Origin: Roseovarius tolerans
Lineage (GTDB): Bacteria > Pseudomonadota > Alphaproteobacteria > Rhodobacterales > Rhodobacteraceae
Reading direction: 5' to 3'
NCBI RefSeq assembly: GCF_900109855.1
Contig: NZ_FOBO01000017.1
Location: 17,704-81,703, forward strand
Length of the DNA: 64,000 nucleotides
Made by a program: the position numbers and the translations under genes. The notes under the pieces are model-generated. The model was not told where the DNA came from, made no database searches, and saw only the letters and a list, made by a program, of their open reading frames with translations. Position 1 is the first letter of the stretch. Each line of letters starts with the position of its first letter. Below are positions 45,385 through 54,460 of the stretch, piece by piece.

Positions 45385-46446
45385 TCAGATTGTATCCGCA
45401 AGTGCGCCCTGCGCAAGATCGAATACCTTGCGCATCACGGTGGGCAGATGCGCGGAGCGGAAGCTGTGAGCCGCGTGGAATGCGCCGCGCTCCGGCGGGG
45501 TGTCGTGCGGGACCTCGGCCACGAGAATCCTCAGTCGCAGGTGAAAATGGGTGAAGGTGTGGCGCGCCGCGGCGTCGATCATGTGCCAATCGGCGCTCAG
45601 GGGCGGTGCGGGGTCCGGCGCGTCGTTCCAGTCGCTGCCGGGCCAGCCCAGCATGCCGCCCAAAAGGCCGCTGTCGGGGCGTTCCTCCAGCAGCCACGCG
45701 CCATCGCTGCGGCGCGCGACATAGGCGTAGCCCAGCCGGGTCGGTTTGGGCTTTTTCGGGGTCTTGCGGGGCAGGTCCGCCGCCGTGCCCGCGCGGCGCG
45801 CGGCGCAGGCCTCCATCCACGGGCAAATGCCGCAGGCGGGCGATTTCGGCGTGCAGATCGTGGCACCGAGATCCATCACCGCCTGCGCGTAATCTCCGGG
45901 CCGGGTCTCGGGTGTCAGATGCGCTGCCGCCTCGGTCAGGTCCGGTTTGGCCTTGGGTAGGGGGGTGTGGATGTCGTGCAGTCGGGCCATCACCCGCTCG
46001 ACATTGCCATCGACCACCACCTCCACCCGGTCAAAGGCGATGGCGGCGATCGCTGCCGCCGTGTAGGGGCCGATGCCCGGCAGGGCCATCAGCCCGGCGC
46101 GCGTGTCGGGAAAGGTGCCGCCGTGGTCCTCTGCCACCACCCGCGCGCATTTCAGCAGGTTGCGGGCACGGGCGTAATATCCAAGCCCGGCCCATTCGCC
46201 CATCACCTGCGCATCCGGGGCCGCCGCCAGATCACCCACGGTGGGCCAGAGCGTGGTGAACCGCTCGAAATACGCCTTCACGGCGGCAACCGTGGTCTGT
46301 TGCAGCATGACCTCGCTCAGCCAGACGCGATAGGGATCGGGATGCACGCCTGCCGCCCGGTCGGCGGGCGAGACTCTCCATGGCAGGGCGCGGGCATGGG
46401 CGTCATACCAGCGCAGCAGGTCATGCGGATCGGCGGCATAACGCAT
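45385..46446 (-). CDS. mutY: A/G-specific adenine glycosylase MutY
   Basis: 353 aa. It begins with LLRWYDAHARALPWR and PYRVWLSEVMLQQTTVAAV (catalytic Glu in SEVMLQQT). The HhH segment is LMALPGIGPYTAAAIAAIAF with the downstream VDGNVERVMARL (catalytic Asp region), followed by the four-Cys [4Fe-4S] loop CTPKSPACGICPWMEAC. The C-terminal NUDIX-like domain carries GGMLGWPGSDW. It excises adenine mispaired with 8-oxoguanine. It is divergent from the DUF721 gene. Confidence 0.96.
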   Translation of the reverse strand: MRYAADPHDLLRWYDAHARALPWRVSPADRAAGVHPDPYRVWLSEVMLQQTTVAAVKAYFERFTTLWPTVGDLAAAPDAQVMGEWAGLGYYARARNLLKCARVVAEDHGGTFPDTRAGLMALPGIGPYTAAAIAAIAFDRVEVVVDGNVERVMARLHDIHTPLPKAKPDLTEAAAHLTPETRPGDYAQAVMDLGATICTPKSPACGICPWMEACAARRAGTAADLPRKTPKKPKPTRLGYAYVARRSDGAWLLEERPDSGLLGGMLGWPGSDWNDAPDPAPPLSADWHMIDAAARHTFTHFHLRLRILVAEVPHDTPPERGAFHAAHSFRSAHLPTVMRKVFDLAQGALADTI

Positions 46447-46527
46447 AGTTTATTACCCATCTCTCAATCAGGTCTGGCATCCGGGCCCACATGGCATAGA
46501 TTAGCGCCAATGAGGAGGGTGCCAAGC

Positions 46528-47037
46528 ATGGCCAGCCGAAAGCAGACGACATACGGGTTCAAGCGCACCTCGGCGCTGCTCCAGCCCAGCATTCGCCGTG
46601 CCTCGGAAATGCGCGGGTTCGCGCAGTCGCGCCTGCTGACCCATTGGGCCGAGATCGCGGGCGAGGAGATCGCCGCCATCGCCCGGCCGGTCGAGGTCTC
46701 TTATGCCCGGCAGGGGATGGGCGCGACGCTGACCGTGCTGACCACCGGCGCGCAGGCGCCGATGCTGGAAATGCAGAAGGAACAGCTGCGCGAGCGGGTC
46801 AACGCCGTCTACGGCTATAACGCCATCTCGCGCATTCGCATCACCCAGACGGCCCCCACCGGCTTTGCCGACGGGCAGGTGGATTTCGATCACCGCCCCA
46901 AGGCCAAGACCCCGGTCGCGCCCGCCCCCGAAACCACCCGGGCTGCCACTGAACTGGCCGCGCCGGTGAGTGATGACGGTTTGCGGGCTGCGCTGGAATC
47001 GCTGGCGCGCAACGTATTAGCCAGATCGCAACGCTGA
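46528..47037 (+). CDS. DUF721 (DciA-like) protein
   Basis: 169 aa from the ATG at 46528 with GAGGAGGG upstream. The DUF721 pattern is clear: HWAEIAGEEIAAIARPVEVSYARQGMGATLTVLTTGAQAPMLEMQKEQLRERVNAVYGYNAISRIRITQT. The C-terminal third is Pro/Ala-rich. Proteins with this domain (DciA) act as loaders or predecessors of replicative-helicase loaders in bacteria lacking DnaC/DnaI; whether this alphaproteobacterial copy does so is not known to me. It is followed 27 bp later by the DsbA-like gene. Confidence 0.88.
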   Translation: MASRKQTTYGFKRTSALLQPSIRRASEMRGFAQSRLLTHWAEIAGEEIAAIARPVEVSYARQGMGATLTVLTTGAQAPMLEMQKEQLRERVNAVYGYNAISRIRITQTAPTGFADGQVDFDHRPKAKTPVAPAPETTRAATELAAPVSDDGLRAALESLARNVLARSQR

Positions 47038-47064
47038 ACTTTCCGAACAGACAAAGGTGAGACG

Positions 47065-47667
47065 ATGAAACAACTGATCGCAACCGGGGCGTTGGCCCTT
47101 GCCATGCTTGCAGGCCCCGTTCAGGCGCAGGACGCCGATACCTCGCAGGTCACCGAAATGACGATGGGCCCGGCGGATGCCAAGGTGAAGATCATCGAAT
47201 ATGCGTCCTTTACCTGCCCGCATTGCGCCAGTTTCCACAATGGTCCGCTCAAGGAGCTGAAGGCTGACTATATCGAGACCGACAAGGTGCATTTCATCTA
47301 TCGCGATGTGTATTTCGACCGGTTCGGTCTGTGGGCCTCGATAGTGGCGCGCTGCGGCGGGGAAGAGAAGTTCTTTGGCATCTCCGACATGCTCTATGAG
47401 CAGCAGCGCGAATGGACCAACGGCCAGCCCGCCGAGATCGCCGAGAACCTGCGCCGCATCGGCAAGGTCGCGGGGATCGAGCCGGATGCGCTCGACGCCT
47501 GCCTGAATGACGAGGCCAAGGCCAAGGCGCTGGTCGCGTGGTATCAGGAGAACGCCGAGGCGCATGAGGTGAACTCCACGCCAACGCTGATCATCAACGA
47601 GCAGAAATATTCCAACATGGCCTATGACGAGCTGAAGGGTATCATCGACGAGAAACTCGCCGAGTAA
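47065..47667 (+). CDS. DsbA-family periplasmic thiol oxidoreductase
   Basis: 200 aa. A signal peptide (TGALALAMLAGPVQAQ) precedes a thioredoxin fold with active site YASFTCPHCASFH (CPHC, as in DsbA). It then has an alpha-helical insertion and the cis-Pro loop EVNSTPTLIINEQKYS. It likely oxidises or isomerises disulfides in exported proteins. The single-domain thioredoxin_4 layout is typical of alphaproteobacterial DsbA-like proteins. It is convergent with lpxK. Confidence 0.92.
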   Translation: MKQLIATGALALAMLAGPVQAQDADTSQVTEMTMGPADAKVKIIEYASFTCPHCASFHNGPLKELKADYIETDKVHFIYRDVYFDRFGLWASIVARCGGEEKFFGISDMLYEQQREWTNGQPAEIAENLRRIGKVAGIEPDALDACLNDEAKAKALVAWYQENAEAHEVNSTPTLIINEQKYSNMAYDELKGIIDEKLAE

Positions 47668-47676
47668 GGCTGCCTG

Positions 47677-48687
47677 TCACAGCCCGACGCGGCGGAGTGC
47701 CGCGTCGAGCGGGGCGCCGTCCATGATCCGCAATCGCACCGGAAGGCTCAGGACCTGACGTCGAAACTCGGGCGGCAGGCGCACCGCGTCCTTTTCGGTG
47801 GTGACCAGTTGTGCGCCGCGCAGCTGTGCCTCGCGCGTCAGGCGGGTCATCAGCGCGGTGGTCAGAGGCTGATGATCCTCAAGCGCCTCGCCGCGCACCA
47901 GATCGGCCCCGAGGCCTTGCAGCGTGGCGAAGAATTTCTCGGGATGGCCGATCCCGGCGAAGGCCAGCAGCCGTGCGCCGCGCCAGTCCATGCCGGTCTG
48001 CAATGGCTCCATACGTGCACGTATGTTTGGCGGTTGGATCAGGTCGCCCCATGCCGCGTCGAAGGTTTCCTGCGCGGCCTGCGGCCCGATGGACAGCAGA
48101 AGGTCGGCGCGCTTAAGGCCCGATGGAACAGGCTCTCGCAACGGCCCCGCAGGCATGCAGCGCCCGTTGCCGAAGCCTTTGACCGCATCCACCACGACCA
48201 GAGAGAGGTCCTTGGAAAGTTGCGGGTTCTGGTGACCGTCATCCATCACGATGCAGTCGATCTGTGCGCCGCTGGCCTGCGCCTGCTCCATGATCGCGCG
48301 CGCCCCCGTTGCGCGGTCGCGGGCGATCCATGTCGGGGCGAAGGCGGCGGCGAGCAGCGGCTCATCGCCAACATCCGCTGCCGTATGGTAGCCCGGGTCC
48401 ACCGCCACCGGCCCGCGCAACCGCCCGCCATGACCGCGCGACAGGATCACCGGCGTGTGCCCGCGGTCCTGTAACAGCGTGACCAGCGCCTGCACGGTCG
48501 GGGTCTTGCCGGTGCCGCCTGCATTCAGGTTACCAACGCAGATCACCGGCACCGGCGCGCGCCAGTTGGGCGTGCGGCCCGCGCGGCGCGTGGCGATCCG
48601 GCCATAGGCCCAGCCCAGTGGGGCCAGCAGGCGCGCGCGCGGATCGGGGCGGTCGGGTGGGGTGAACCAGAAACCGGGTGCCCTCAT
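47677..48687 (-). CDS. lpxK: Tetraacyldisaccharide 4'-kinase LpxK
   Basis: 336 aa. After an N-terminal hydrophobic helix-containing region ([13 protein letters not shown]), it has the Walker [22 protein letters not shown] and [13 protein letters not shown]. The LpxK-specific [25 protein letters not shown] is present, as are MPAGPLREP and [16 protein letters not shown]. It phosphorylates the lipid A disaccharide at the 4' position at the inner membrane. Its ATG overlaps the stop of the upstream glycosyltransferase-like gene by 4 bp, so the pair is translationally coupled. Confidence 0.96.
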   Translation of the reverse strand: MRAPGFWFTPPDRPDPRARLLAPLGWAYGRIATRRAGRTPNWRAPVPVICVGNLNAGGTGKTPTVQALVTLLQDRGHTPVILSRGHGGRLRGPVAVDPGYHTAADVGDEPLLAAAFAPTWIARDRATGARAIMEQAQASGAQIDCIVMDDGHQNPQLSKDLSLVVVDAVKGFGNGRCMPAGPLREPVPSGLKRADLLLSIGPQAAQETFDAAWGDLIQPPNIRARMEPLQTGMDWRGARLLAFAGIGHPEKFFATLQGLGADLVRGEALEDHQPLTTALMTRLTREAQLRGAQLVTTEKDAVRLPPEFRRQVLSLPVRLRIMDGAPLDAALRRVGL

Positions 48688-49904
48688 CGTGCGGCGTCCT
48701 GACGGTCGAGGCGATCAAGAAGCATGTCCACGATCTGGTCGGTCACCGCAGCCCCCTTGGAGGCCACGTCCCATGCCGCATGCGCCATCGCGGCGGACTG
48801 GTCGGGTGGCATCAGCCGCTGCACGGCGCCCGACAGCGTGTCGGTGTCGCGCACGATGCGCGCGGCGCCCGCTTCGGCATAGCGCGAATAGCGGTGCAGG
48901 TAGCGGGCCACGTTGGGCCCGTAGAGGATGGCCGAGCCATGCGCCGCAGGCTCGTTCGGGTCGCGGCCGTATTCGCCAGAGACCAGCGAGGAGCCCATGA
49001 AGGTGATCGGCGCGAGCCTGTACCACAGCCCCATCTCGCCGCGCGTATCGGCGAGAACGATCTGGGTTGCCTCGCTCGGCATCTCGCCCTCGGACCAAGT
49101 GACATAGCGCCAGCCCTCGCTATCCAGACGCCCCCGTATGTTGAGGCTGTCGGCGGGGTCGTCGGGCACGATCACCAGGAGGCAGCGATGCGCCACGCGG
49201 CTTGCCTCGCGGTGGGCGGGCAGTATCGTGTCAAGCTCATCCACCTGCACCATCGCCGCCAGCCAGACCGGTCGGCCAAGCAGCAGCACGGCCATCTCCT
49301 CGCGGTCCGAGGGATTGAAGGGCAGGGTCAGCGCGCCCTCCTGGAATGGGCCGGTCACGCTCACGATCCGCTCGGGTGCGCCGAGGCGGCGCACCTGCCG
49401 CGCCGCCGCTTCGCTGCGGGCGAGGATCTCGGTGAAACTGCCCAGCACGGCGCGTGGCAGATCGGGAAACCAGCGCCAGACCGGACGCTCCAGCAGCGTC
49501 TCGTCGGCATCTACCAGATAGAGTGGAATGTCCTTGCGCGCGGCGCAGACCATCAGCGCGGGTTTCAGATCGCCCCCGGTCCAGAGGCAGATATCGGGCC
49601 GCCAGTGATCGAGAAACGCATCGGCGGCGGGGACGTTGTCCTCGGGCAGGGCCTGCCAGATCACCGTGCCGCCGGCGCGTCTGCGGCGCAGTTCGGGCAC
49701 CGTGGCGGTCAGTACCATGTGCAGGCCGGGCCGGGTCTGGGTCAGCCGTTTGGCAAGGTGAATGAGCGTGTCGGCGCGGGCCGCATCGACGGCATGCGCC
49801 CAGATCACCGCACCGTCAGGCCGGGGCGTTTCGGGGGGCGTGGGGGATGGCCCGGCGCGCCGGGCATAGGCGAGGTAGGCCGCAAGGCTGAGCGAGCGGG
49901 TCAT
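48684..49904 (-). CDS. waaA: Divergent KDO-transferase-like (WaaA/KdtA) glycosyltransferase
   Basis: 406 aa from the ATG at 49904 ([13 protein letters not shown]). The overall WaaA frame is visible: an N-terminal glycosyltransferase domain starting [27 protein letters not shown], and a C-terminal GT-B half with [26 protein letters not shown] and [15 protein letters not shown]. However, the catalytic Glu of the canonical HA-S-x-GE motif is replaced (HAVDAARAD), and the canonical ETELWPN segment reads TGGDLKP. In Rhodobacterales such a gene sits beside lpxK and is usually labelled KDO transferase. Whether it transfers KDO to lipid A precursor is therefore open. Confidence 0.7.
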   Translation of the reverse strand: MTRSLSLAAYLAYARRAGPSPTPPETPRPDGAVIWAHAVDAARADTLIHLAKRLTQTRPGLHMVLTATVPELRRRRAGGTVIWQALPEDNVPAADAFLDHWRPDICLWTGGDLKPALMVCAARKDIPLYLVDADETLLERPVWRWFPDLPRAVLGSFTEILARSEAAARQVRRLGAPERIVSVTGPFQEGALTLPFNPSDREEMAVLLLGRPVWLAAMVQVDELDTILPAHREASRVAHRCLLVIVPDDPADSLNIRGRLDSEGWRYVTWSEGEMPSEATQIVLADTRGEMGLWYRLAPITFMGSSLVSGEYGRDPNEPAAHGSAILYGPNVARYLHRYSRYAEAGAARIVRDTDTLSGAVQRLMPPDQSAAMAHAAWDVASKGAAVTDQIVDMLLDRLDRQDAAR

Positions 49905-50055
49905 GCCGTGTGAGGCCGTGTGCGCGATGTCCCGGGCATGGTGTGGTCCTTTTCGAGATGTGCGCAGCCTATCCCGGGGGGCGTCGGCGTCAAGGTGGCG
50001 GCTTGACGGCGCGCGCGTTGCGGGGCAACCAGTTAAAAGCCCGAGGAGATGCCCC

Positions 50056-50793
50056 GTGACCAAGCCCTTTCTCATCCTTCAGCTGCGCCCCGAAACCGAG
50101 GCGGCGGATGACGAATATGCCGCGATCCTGCGCAAGGGCGGGCTGGAGGCGGTGCAGACCCACCGTATCCGGCTGGACCAGCAGGACCTGCCCTACGACC
50201 TGCGGCTGGCCGATTACGCCGGGGTGATCGTCGGTGGCGGCCCCGGCTGCGTCAGCGACGCGCCCGAGGACAAGACCCCGCAGGAGGCCCGGATCGAGGC
50301 GGCCGTGCTGTCGCTGATGCCGCGCATCACCGGTGAGGATATTCCTTTCCTGGGCTGTTGTTACGGGATCGGCATCCTTGGCAAGCATCTGGGCGGCGAT
50401 GTCGCCAAGCGCGCCCATGGCGAGCCGGTGGGCACCGCCGATTGCACCGTCACGCCCGAGGCCGGTGACGATCCGCTGCTGGAAGGCATTCCCGGTCGCT
50501 TTGCCGCTTTCGTGGGTCACAAGGAGGCGTTGCAGGACCTGCCGGAGGGTTGCGTGCATCTTGTCGCCTCGCCGACCTGCCCCTATCAGATGGTGCGGTA
50601 TGGCGCGAATGTCTACGCGACGCAGTTTCACCCCGAGGCCGATGCAGCCGGGTTCGAGACGCGCATCCGCATTTACCGGCACAAGGGCTATTTCCCGCCC
50701 GAGACCGCCGATGAGCTGATTGCCATGTGCCGCGCGGCGGATGTGCATGCGCCCGAGCGCATCCTGCGTAATTTCATCACCCGCTACGCGTAA
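50056..50793 (+). CDS. Class I glutamine amidotransferase (GMP-synthase-like GATase domain protein)
   Basis: 245 aa from the GTG at 50056, preceded by GAGGAGA. It has the class I GATase fold: YAGVIVGGGPGCVSDAPEDKTPQEARIEAAVL, nucleophile elbow PFLGCCYGIGILGKHLGGDV, and the catalytic His-Glu pair in VYATQFHPEADAAGF. It lacks a synthetase partner domain, so it belongs to the stand-alone GATase1 proteins with unknown acceptors. Its last 17 bp overlap the end of the convergent Hen1-type gene. Confidence 0.9.
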   Translation: MTKPFLILQLRPETEAADDEYAAILRKGGLEAVQTHRIRLDQQDLPYDLRLADYAGVIVGGGPGCVSDAPEDKTPQEARIEAAVLSLMPRITGEDIPFLGCCYGIGILGKHLGGDVAKRAHGEPVGTADCTVTPEAGDDPLLEGIPGRFAAFVGHKEALQDLPEGCVHLVASPTCPYQMVRYGANVYATQFHPEADAAGFETRIRIYRHKGYFPPETADELIAMCRAADVHAPERILRNFITRYA

Positions 50794-51379
50794 AAAGCGC
50801 CATTTGGCTTGCGCCGCCGAGGGTAGGGTGGGTGGCGCCGATATCGCGGCGGGTGACCGCGTAGCCGTTGCGGGTGGCCACGCCGTCGGCCCATTGGCCG
50901 AAGCGGTCGCGGGTCCACTCGAACTGGTGGCCGGGATGGCGGAAGCGATGGGCGGGCACGCCGAGAACCGGGTTATATTCGGCATTGGGGGTGGTCACGA
51001 TGACGTGGCGGGGGCGCATGTCGCCGAAGAGCGCCCGCTCCAGCCGGTTGAGATCCGCGAGCGGCAGATGCTCGATGGTTTCCACGAGGCAGGCGCACTC
51101 ATAGCCGCGCAGGGCGGCATGCCGGGCGGTCATCGAGGCATGGGCGATCTGCACCTTGGCGCGTGCGGCCAAGGGCAGATCGTCCAGTCGCCCCTGCAAT
51201 ATGCGCAGGGCTGACAGGTCGAGGTCGAGCCCGGTGATCTGGGTGATCGCGGCCAGGGGGGCCAGTCGCAGGATCAGATCGCCTGAGCCGCAGCCCAGAT
51301 CGAGCACCGTGCGCGCGCCTGTTTCCGTGACCGCCGCGACCACCGCCGCCAGCCGTGCGTCGTGCAGCGCGCTGGTCAT
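50777..51379 (-). CDS. Hen1-type 3'-terminal RNA ribose 2'-O-methyltransferase domain protein
   Basis: 200 aa. The SAM motif is TVLDLGCGSGDLILRLA. The metal-binding Hen1 signature is present: VETIEHLPLADLNRLERALFGD (ExxEH), VTTPNAEYNPVLG, and RHPGHQFEWTRDRFGQWADGVATRNGYAV with the second His. In Hen1 these residues coordinate Mn2+ to direct 2'-O-methylation of an RNA 3' end. Bacterial Hen1 normally has an extra N-terminal domain and is coupled to the repair enzyme Pnkp; here the methyltransferase stands alone and no Pnkp is seen. Its ATG overlaps the stop of the upstream methyltransferase gene (ATGA). Confidence 0.85.
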   Translation of the reverse strand: MTSALHDARLAAVVAAVTETGARTVLDLGCGSGDLILRLAPLAAITQITGLDLDLSALRILQGRLDDLPLAARAKVQIAHASMTARHAALRGYECACLVETIEHLPLADLNRLERALFGDMRPRHVIVTTPNAEYNPVLGVPAHRFRHPGHQFEWTRDRFGQWADGVATRNGYAVTRRDIGATHPTLGGASQMALFTRSG

Positions 51380-52032
51380 GGTCCGGGCACCTGCATCAGC
51401 GCCACGTCCTTGCGCGGGATCTCGCATGACCAGCCGCGGGAGGCGGCGATATGGGCTAGTGTCGCGGCGCGGTAGAAGACCACATGGGTCGGGTCCATGC
51501 GGTAGTGCCAGGTGGCAAAGCGCGTGTCCTCGGTCTGGAAGGTGGTCATCAGCGCGAGCCAACCGCCGGGGTGCAGCATCGCGCCTAGACGGTCGAATTC
51601 CTCGGCGGGGGTGTGGAAATGCTCGGCGGTTTCGGTGCAGGTGATGAAATCATAGCGCGTTTTGAGCACGGCCACGTCGGGCGCATAGAACGTATCATAG
51701 ATCGCCATGTCATGCCCGGCCTCGCGCAGCATATGCGCCAGTGCCGGGCCGGGGCCGCAGCCGTAATCGAGGCCGCGTGCGCCGGGTTTGAGACGTGCCC
51801 GGAGCGGGGCGGCGAGCCGGTCGAGAAACGCGCGATATCCGGGATCGTGTACGTCGTTCTGGTGTGTGTCGTATTCCGCGCGCTCGGTCGCGGCATCGGG
51901 GTAATGCGCCGGGTTCAGGCCGCGCGCCTGACATTCATCGCAACGCCAGTATGCCAAGCCGTCGAACAGGCCGAAGGGCGCGGGATCAGGCGCGCGACAG
52001 ACGGGGCAGGCAGGGGGCAGGACATGTGACAT
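51376..52032 (-). CDS. Zinc-ribbon class I SAM-dependent methyltransferase
   Basis: 218 aa from the ATG at 52032. An N-terminal zinc-ribbon-like CxxC pair (CPVC, CDEC) is followed by a helix (FLDRLAAPL). The SAM-binding domain has GLDYGCGPGPALAHMLREAGHDMAIYD, FITCTETAEHFHTPAEEFDRLGAMLHPGGWLALMT and RMDPTHVVFYRAATL. The pattern CxxC...HxxxxH resembles methyltransferases acting on nucleic acids or small molecules, but I cannot name the substrate. It is translationally coupled with the Hen1-type gene and divergent from the AstE-like gene. Confidence 0.85.
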   Translation of the reverse strand: MSHVLPPACPVCRAPDPAPFGLFDGLAYWRCDECQARGLNPAHYPDAATERAEYDTHQNDVHDPGYRAFLDRLAAPLRARLKPGARGLDYGCGPGPALAHMLREAGHDMAIYDTFYAPDVAVLKTRYDFITCTETAEHFHTPAEEFDRLGAMLHPGGWLALMTTFQTEDTRFATWHYRMDPTHVVFYRAATLAHIAASRGWSCEIPRKDVALMQVPGP

Positions 52033-52159
52033 GCGGCGCTTTCGCTCGGGTTTCGTCTGCCATAGCCGGGCGCAGGGCCGGGGATCAAGCGGGGCGTGGC
52101 ATGGACAGCACGGCGCGGATTGCCTAAGCCTGCACCAGCGAGACGGACGAGAGGATGGC

Positions 52160-53194
52160 ATGGCAAAGCGTAAACCCTTCGAGATCGGCAGTGCCACCGT
52201 GGCCCCCGGCACCCGCGCCCGCGTCGATATTCCGGTCAGCACGCTGTCCAATCACACGCCGGTGCACCTGTCGGTGGAGGTGGTGCATGGCAAGCGCGCG
52301 GGGCCGGTGATGTTCGTCTCGGCGGCGATTCACGGCGACGAGGTGATCGGCGTCGAGATCGTGCGGCGGTTGCTGCGTGCCGCGCCGCTCAATTCCATGG
52401 CGGGCACGCTGCTGGCGGTGCCGATCGTCAACACCTTCGGGTTTCTCAACCATTCGCGTTACCTGCCGGACCGGCGTGATCTGAACCGGGTGTTTCCGGG
52501 GCTGAGCGAGGGGTCTATGGCGTCGCAACTGGCGCATATCTTCATGCATGAGGTGGTGATGCGCGCCGATGTGGGCATCGACCTGCATTCGGCGGCCATT
52601 CATCGCACCAACCTGCCGCAGCTGCGCCTCACGCCCGGCAATGACCGGCTGGAGGAATTGGGGCGCGCGTTCGGCGCGCCGGTGATGATGGAGTCGAAGC
52701 TGCGCGACGGATCGCTGAGGATGGCGGCGGAAGAGGCGGGAGTCGATGTGCTGCTCTATGAGGGCGGCGAGGGGTTGCGGTTCGACGAATTTGCCGCGCG
52801 GGCGGGCGTGTCGGGCATCCTGCGGGTGATGCGGCATCTCAAGATGATCGGGGCCAAGGGCGTGCCGCGTGCCAAGGGGCAGCCGGTGGGCGCGCGCAGT
52901 TCAAGCTGGTATCGCGCGCCGCGCGGCGGGCTGTTTCGCGGCTATCTCGCCGTGGGTGACGCGGTGCAGCCGGGCACGGTGCTGGGGGCGGTCGCCAATG
53001 CCTTTGGCGATATCGAGAACGAGGTCGTGGCCGAGGAAAGCGGCATCATCATCGGGCGCACCAACATGCCGGTGGTCTATGAGGGGGATGCGCTGTTTCA
53101 CGTCGCCGAAACCTCCCGCGCCGAGGCTGCCGCCGAAGGCATCAGCGCCCATATCGACGCCGTGCCGCTCTATGACGAGGACGAGATCATCTGA
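52160..53194 (+). CDS. AstE/aspartoacylase-family metallo-deacylase
   Basis: 344 aa from the ATG at 52160 (a second, out-of-frame ATG lies 5 nt earlier). The M14-like zinc site is visible: SAAIHGDEVIGVEIV (H and E) and VGIDLHSAAIHRTNLPQLRL (second His). YLPDRRDLNRVFPG is the typical substrate-binding Arg/Asn region. The C-terminal domain (YRAPRGGLFRGYLAVGDAVQPGTVLG) is biotinyl-like. It hydrolyses an N-acyl amino acid or a similar amide; the substrate is not determinable. It is convergent with the LOG-family gene. Confidence 0.9.
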   Translation: MAKRKPFEIGSATVAPGTRARVDIPVSTLSNHTPVHLSVEVVHGKRAGPVMFVSAAIHGDEVIGVEIVRRLLRAAPLNSMAGTLLAVPIVNTFGFLNHSRYLPDRRDLNRVFPGLSEGSMASQLAHIFMHEVVMRADVGIDLHSAAIHRTNLPQLRLTPGNDRLEELGRAFGAPVMMESKLRDGSLRMAAEEAGVDVLLYEGGEGLRFDEFAARAGVSGILRVMRHLKMIGAKGVPRAKGQPVGARSSSWYRAPRGGLFRGYLAVGDAVQPGTVLGAVANAFGDIENEVVAEESGIIIGRTNMPVVYEGDALFHVAETSRAEAAAEGISAHIDAVPLYDEDEII

Positions 53195-53207
53195 GGCGCG
53201 CGGCGCG

Positions 53208-54023
53208 TCACGTCTCGGGCCAGTTCTCGATGATCTCCATCGCCTCGTCGGCGGTTTCGACAAAGCGGAAGAGGTCGAGATCCTCGGCGCTGATCGTGCC
53301 CGCCTCTGAAAGGGCCTCCCAATTGATGATCGAGCGCCAGAATGCCTCGCCGAAGAGCAGGAAGGGGACCTTGGTCATGCGGTCGGTCTGGATGAGGGTC
53401 AGCGCCTCGAAGGTCTCGTCCAGCGTGCCGAACCCGCCGGGGAACACGCAGATGGCGCGGGCGCGCATCAGGAAATGCATCTTGCGGATGGCGAAATAGT
53501 GGAAGTTGAAGCACAGGCCGGGGGTAACATACTCATTGGGGGCCTGTTCATGCGGCAGCACGATGTTGAGGCCGATCGAGGCGCCGCCGGCATCCGCCGC
53601 GCCGCGATTGCCCGCCTCCATCACGCCCGGCCCGCCGCCGGTGGCGATCACGTAGTCGCGGCCATAGGTGCTCATGGATTTTTCGGTCATCAGGCGCGAG
53701 AATTTGCGCGCCTCGTCGTAATAGCGCGAGAGGTCGGCGAGCGTCTTGGTGCGGGCGGTGTCCTTGTGCGTCGGCTCGGGAATGCGTGCGCCGCCGAAGA
53801 GGACGACGGTGCTTTGAATGCCGCGCTCGTTCAGGATCATCTCGGGTTTCAGAAGTTCGAGTTGCAGACGCACGGGGCGCAGCTCGTCCCGGCACAGGAA
53901 ATCGTCATCGGCGAAGGCGAGACGATAGGCGGGGGCGCGGGTCTGGGCGGTGTCGGGCACCTGCTCGGCGGTGGACCGGTCCGAATGGGCATCGCGGAAC
54001 TGGCTCAGGCGGTCGTCTTTCAT
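53208..54023 (-). CDS. LOG-family Rossmann-fold protein (TIGR00730 type)
   Basis: 271 aa. The LOG/lysine-decarboxylase-like signature motifs are present: VVLFGGARIPEP, ATGGGPGVMEAGNRGAADAGG and the diagnostic CVFPGGFGTLDETFEALTLIQT. LOG enzymes release cytokinin-like bases from nucleoside 5'-monophosphates; bacterial members mostly have unknown physiological substrates. It is larger than the smallest LOG proteins because of an N-terminal extension (QLELLKPEMILNERGIQ), typical of one bacterial subgroup. Confidence 0.92.
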   Translation of the reverse strand: MKDDRLSQFRDAHSDRSTAEQVPDTAQTRAPAYRLAFADDDFLCRDELRPVRLQLELLKPEMILNERGIQSTVVLFGGARIPEPTHKDTARTKTLADLSRYYDEARKFSRLMTEKSMSTYGRDYVIATGGGPGVMEAGNRGAADAGGASIGLNIVLPHEQAPNEYVTPGLCFNFHYFAIRKMHFLMRARAICVFPGGFGTLDETFEALTLIQTDRMTKVPFLLFGEAFWRSIINWEALSEAGTISAEDLDLFRFVETADEAMEIIENWPET

Positions 54024-54460
54024 CGCATGCGATCCTTGCTTGGGTCTTTTTTATCAGGCGTATAGGCTTTGATCGGGCAAGAAAAGGCGGCTTTCCGCAT
54101 TTCGCCACCGAGACCTGTGTTGGGGGGCTTGGTGGGGGGCACGGAGATTTACGCAGTTGAGGTGATTGTCCGCTGAGATGAGCCGCGCATCGTCGTGCCG
54201 CGGTGTGGCGATCCTACGCTAGTTTGGCAGTGCTTTATGCTAGCCAAGCTCGAAAAACATCCGGGCGCAGAGCAGGTTGCAGCCAAATCGCCGCGCAGGG
54301 GGGCGGCACGGCGATGCGCGGCGGCCCGTTGGGCCGCGTTTCGCGCGGGTCTGTCAACTCGAGGTCTGCTATAGGCCGGGGGCCGTTATTCGCTTGAAGT
54401 CGCTTTCGACATGTTCGCAGACTCCCGTGGTAAAACAGAGATGGCAAAGAGGTGCGCGCG
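54024..54460. other. Gene-free divergent intergenic region
   Basis: No credible coding sequence is seen. It presumably holds the divergent promoters of the LOG-family gene and the dehydratase. A GC-rich inverted repeat, GCGGCCC-GTT-GGGCCGC (54321-54337), has no U-tract. Purine-rich AAAGAGG at 54446 is the likely ribosome site for the dehydratase. Confidence 0.55.
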
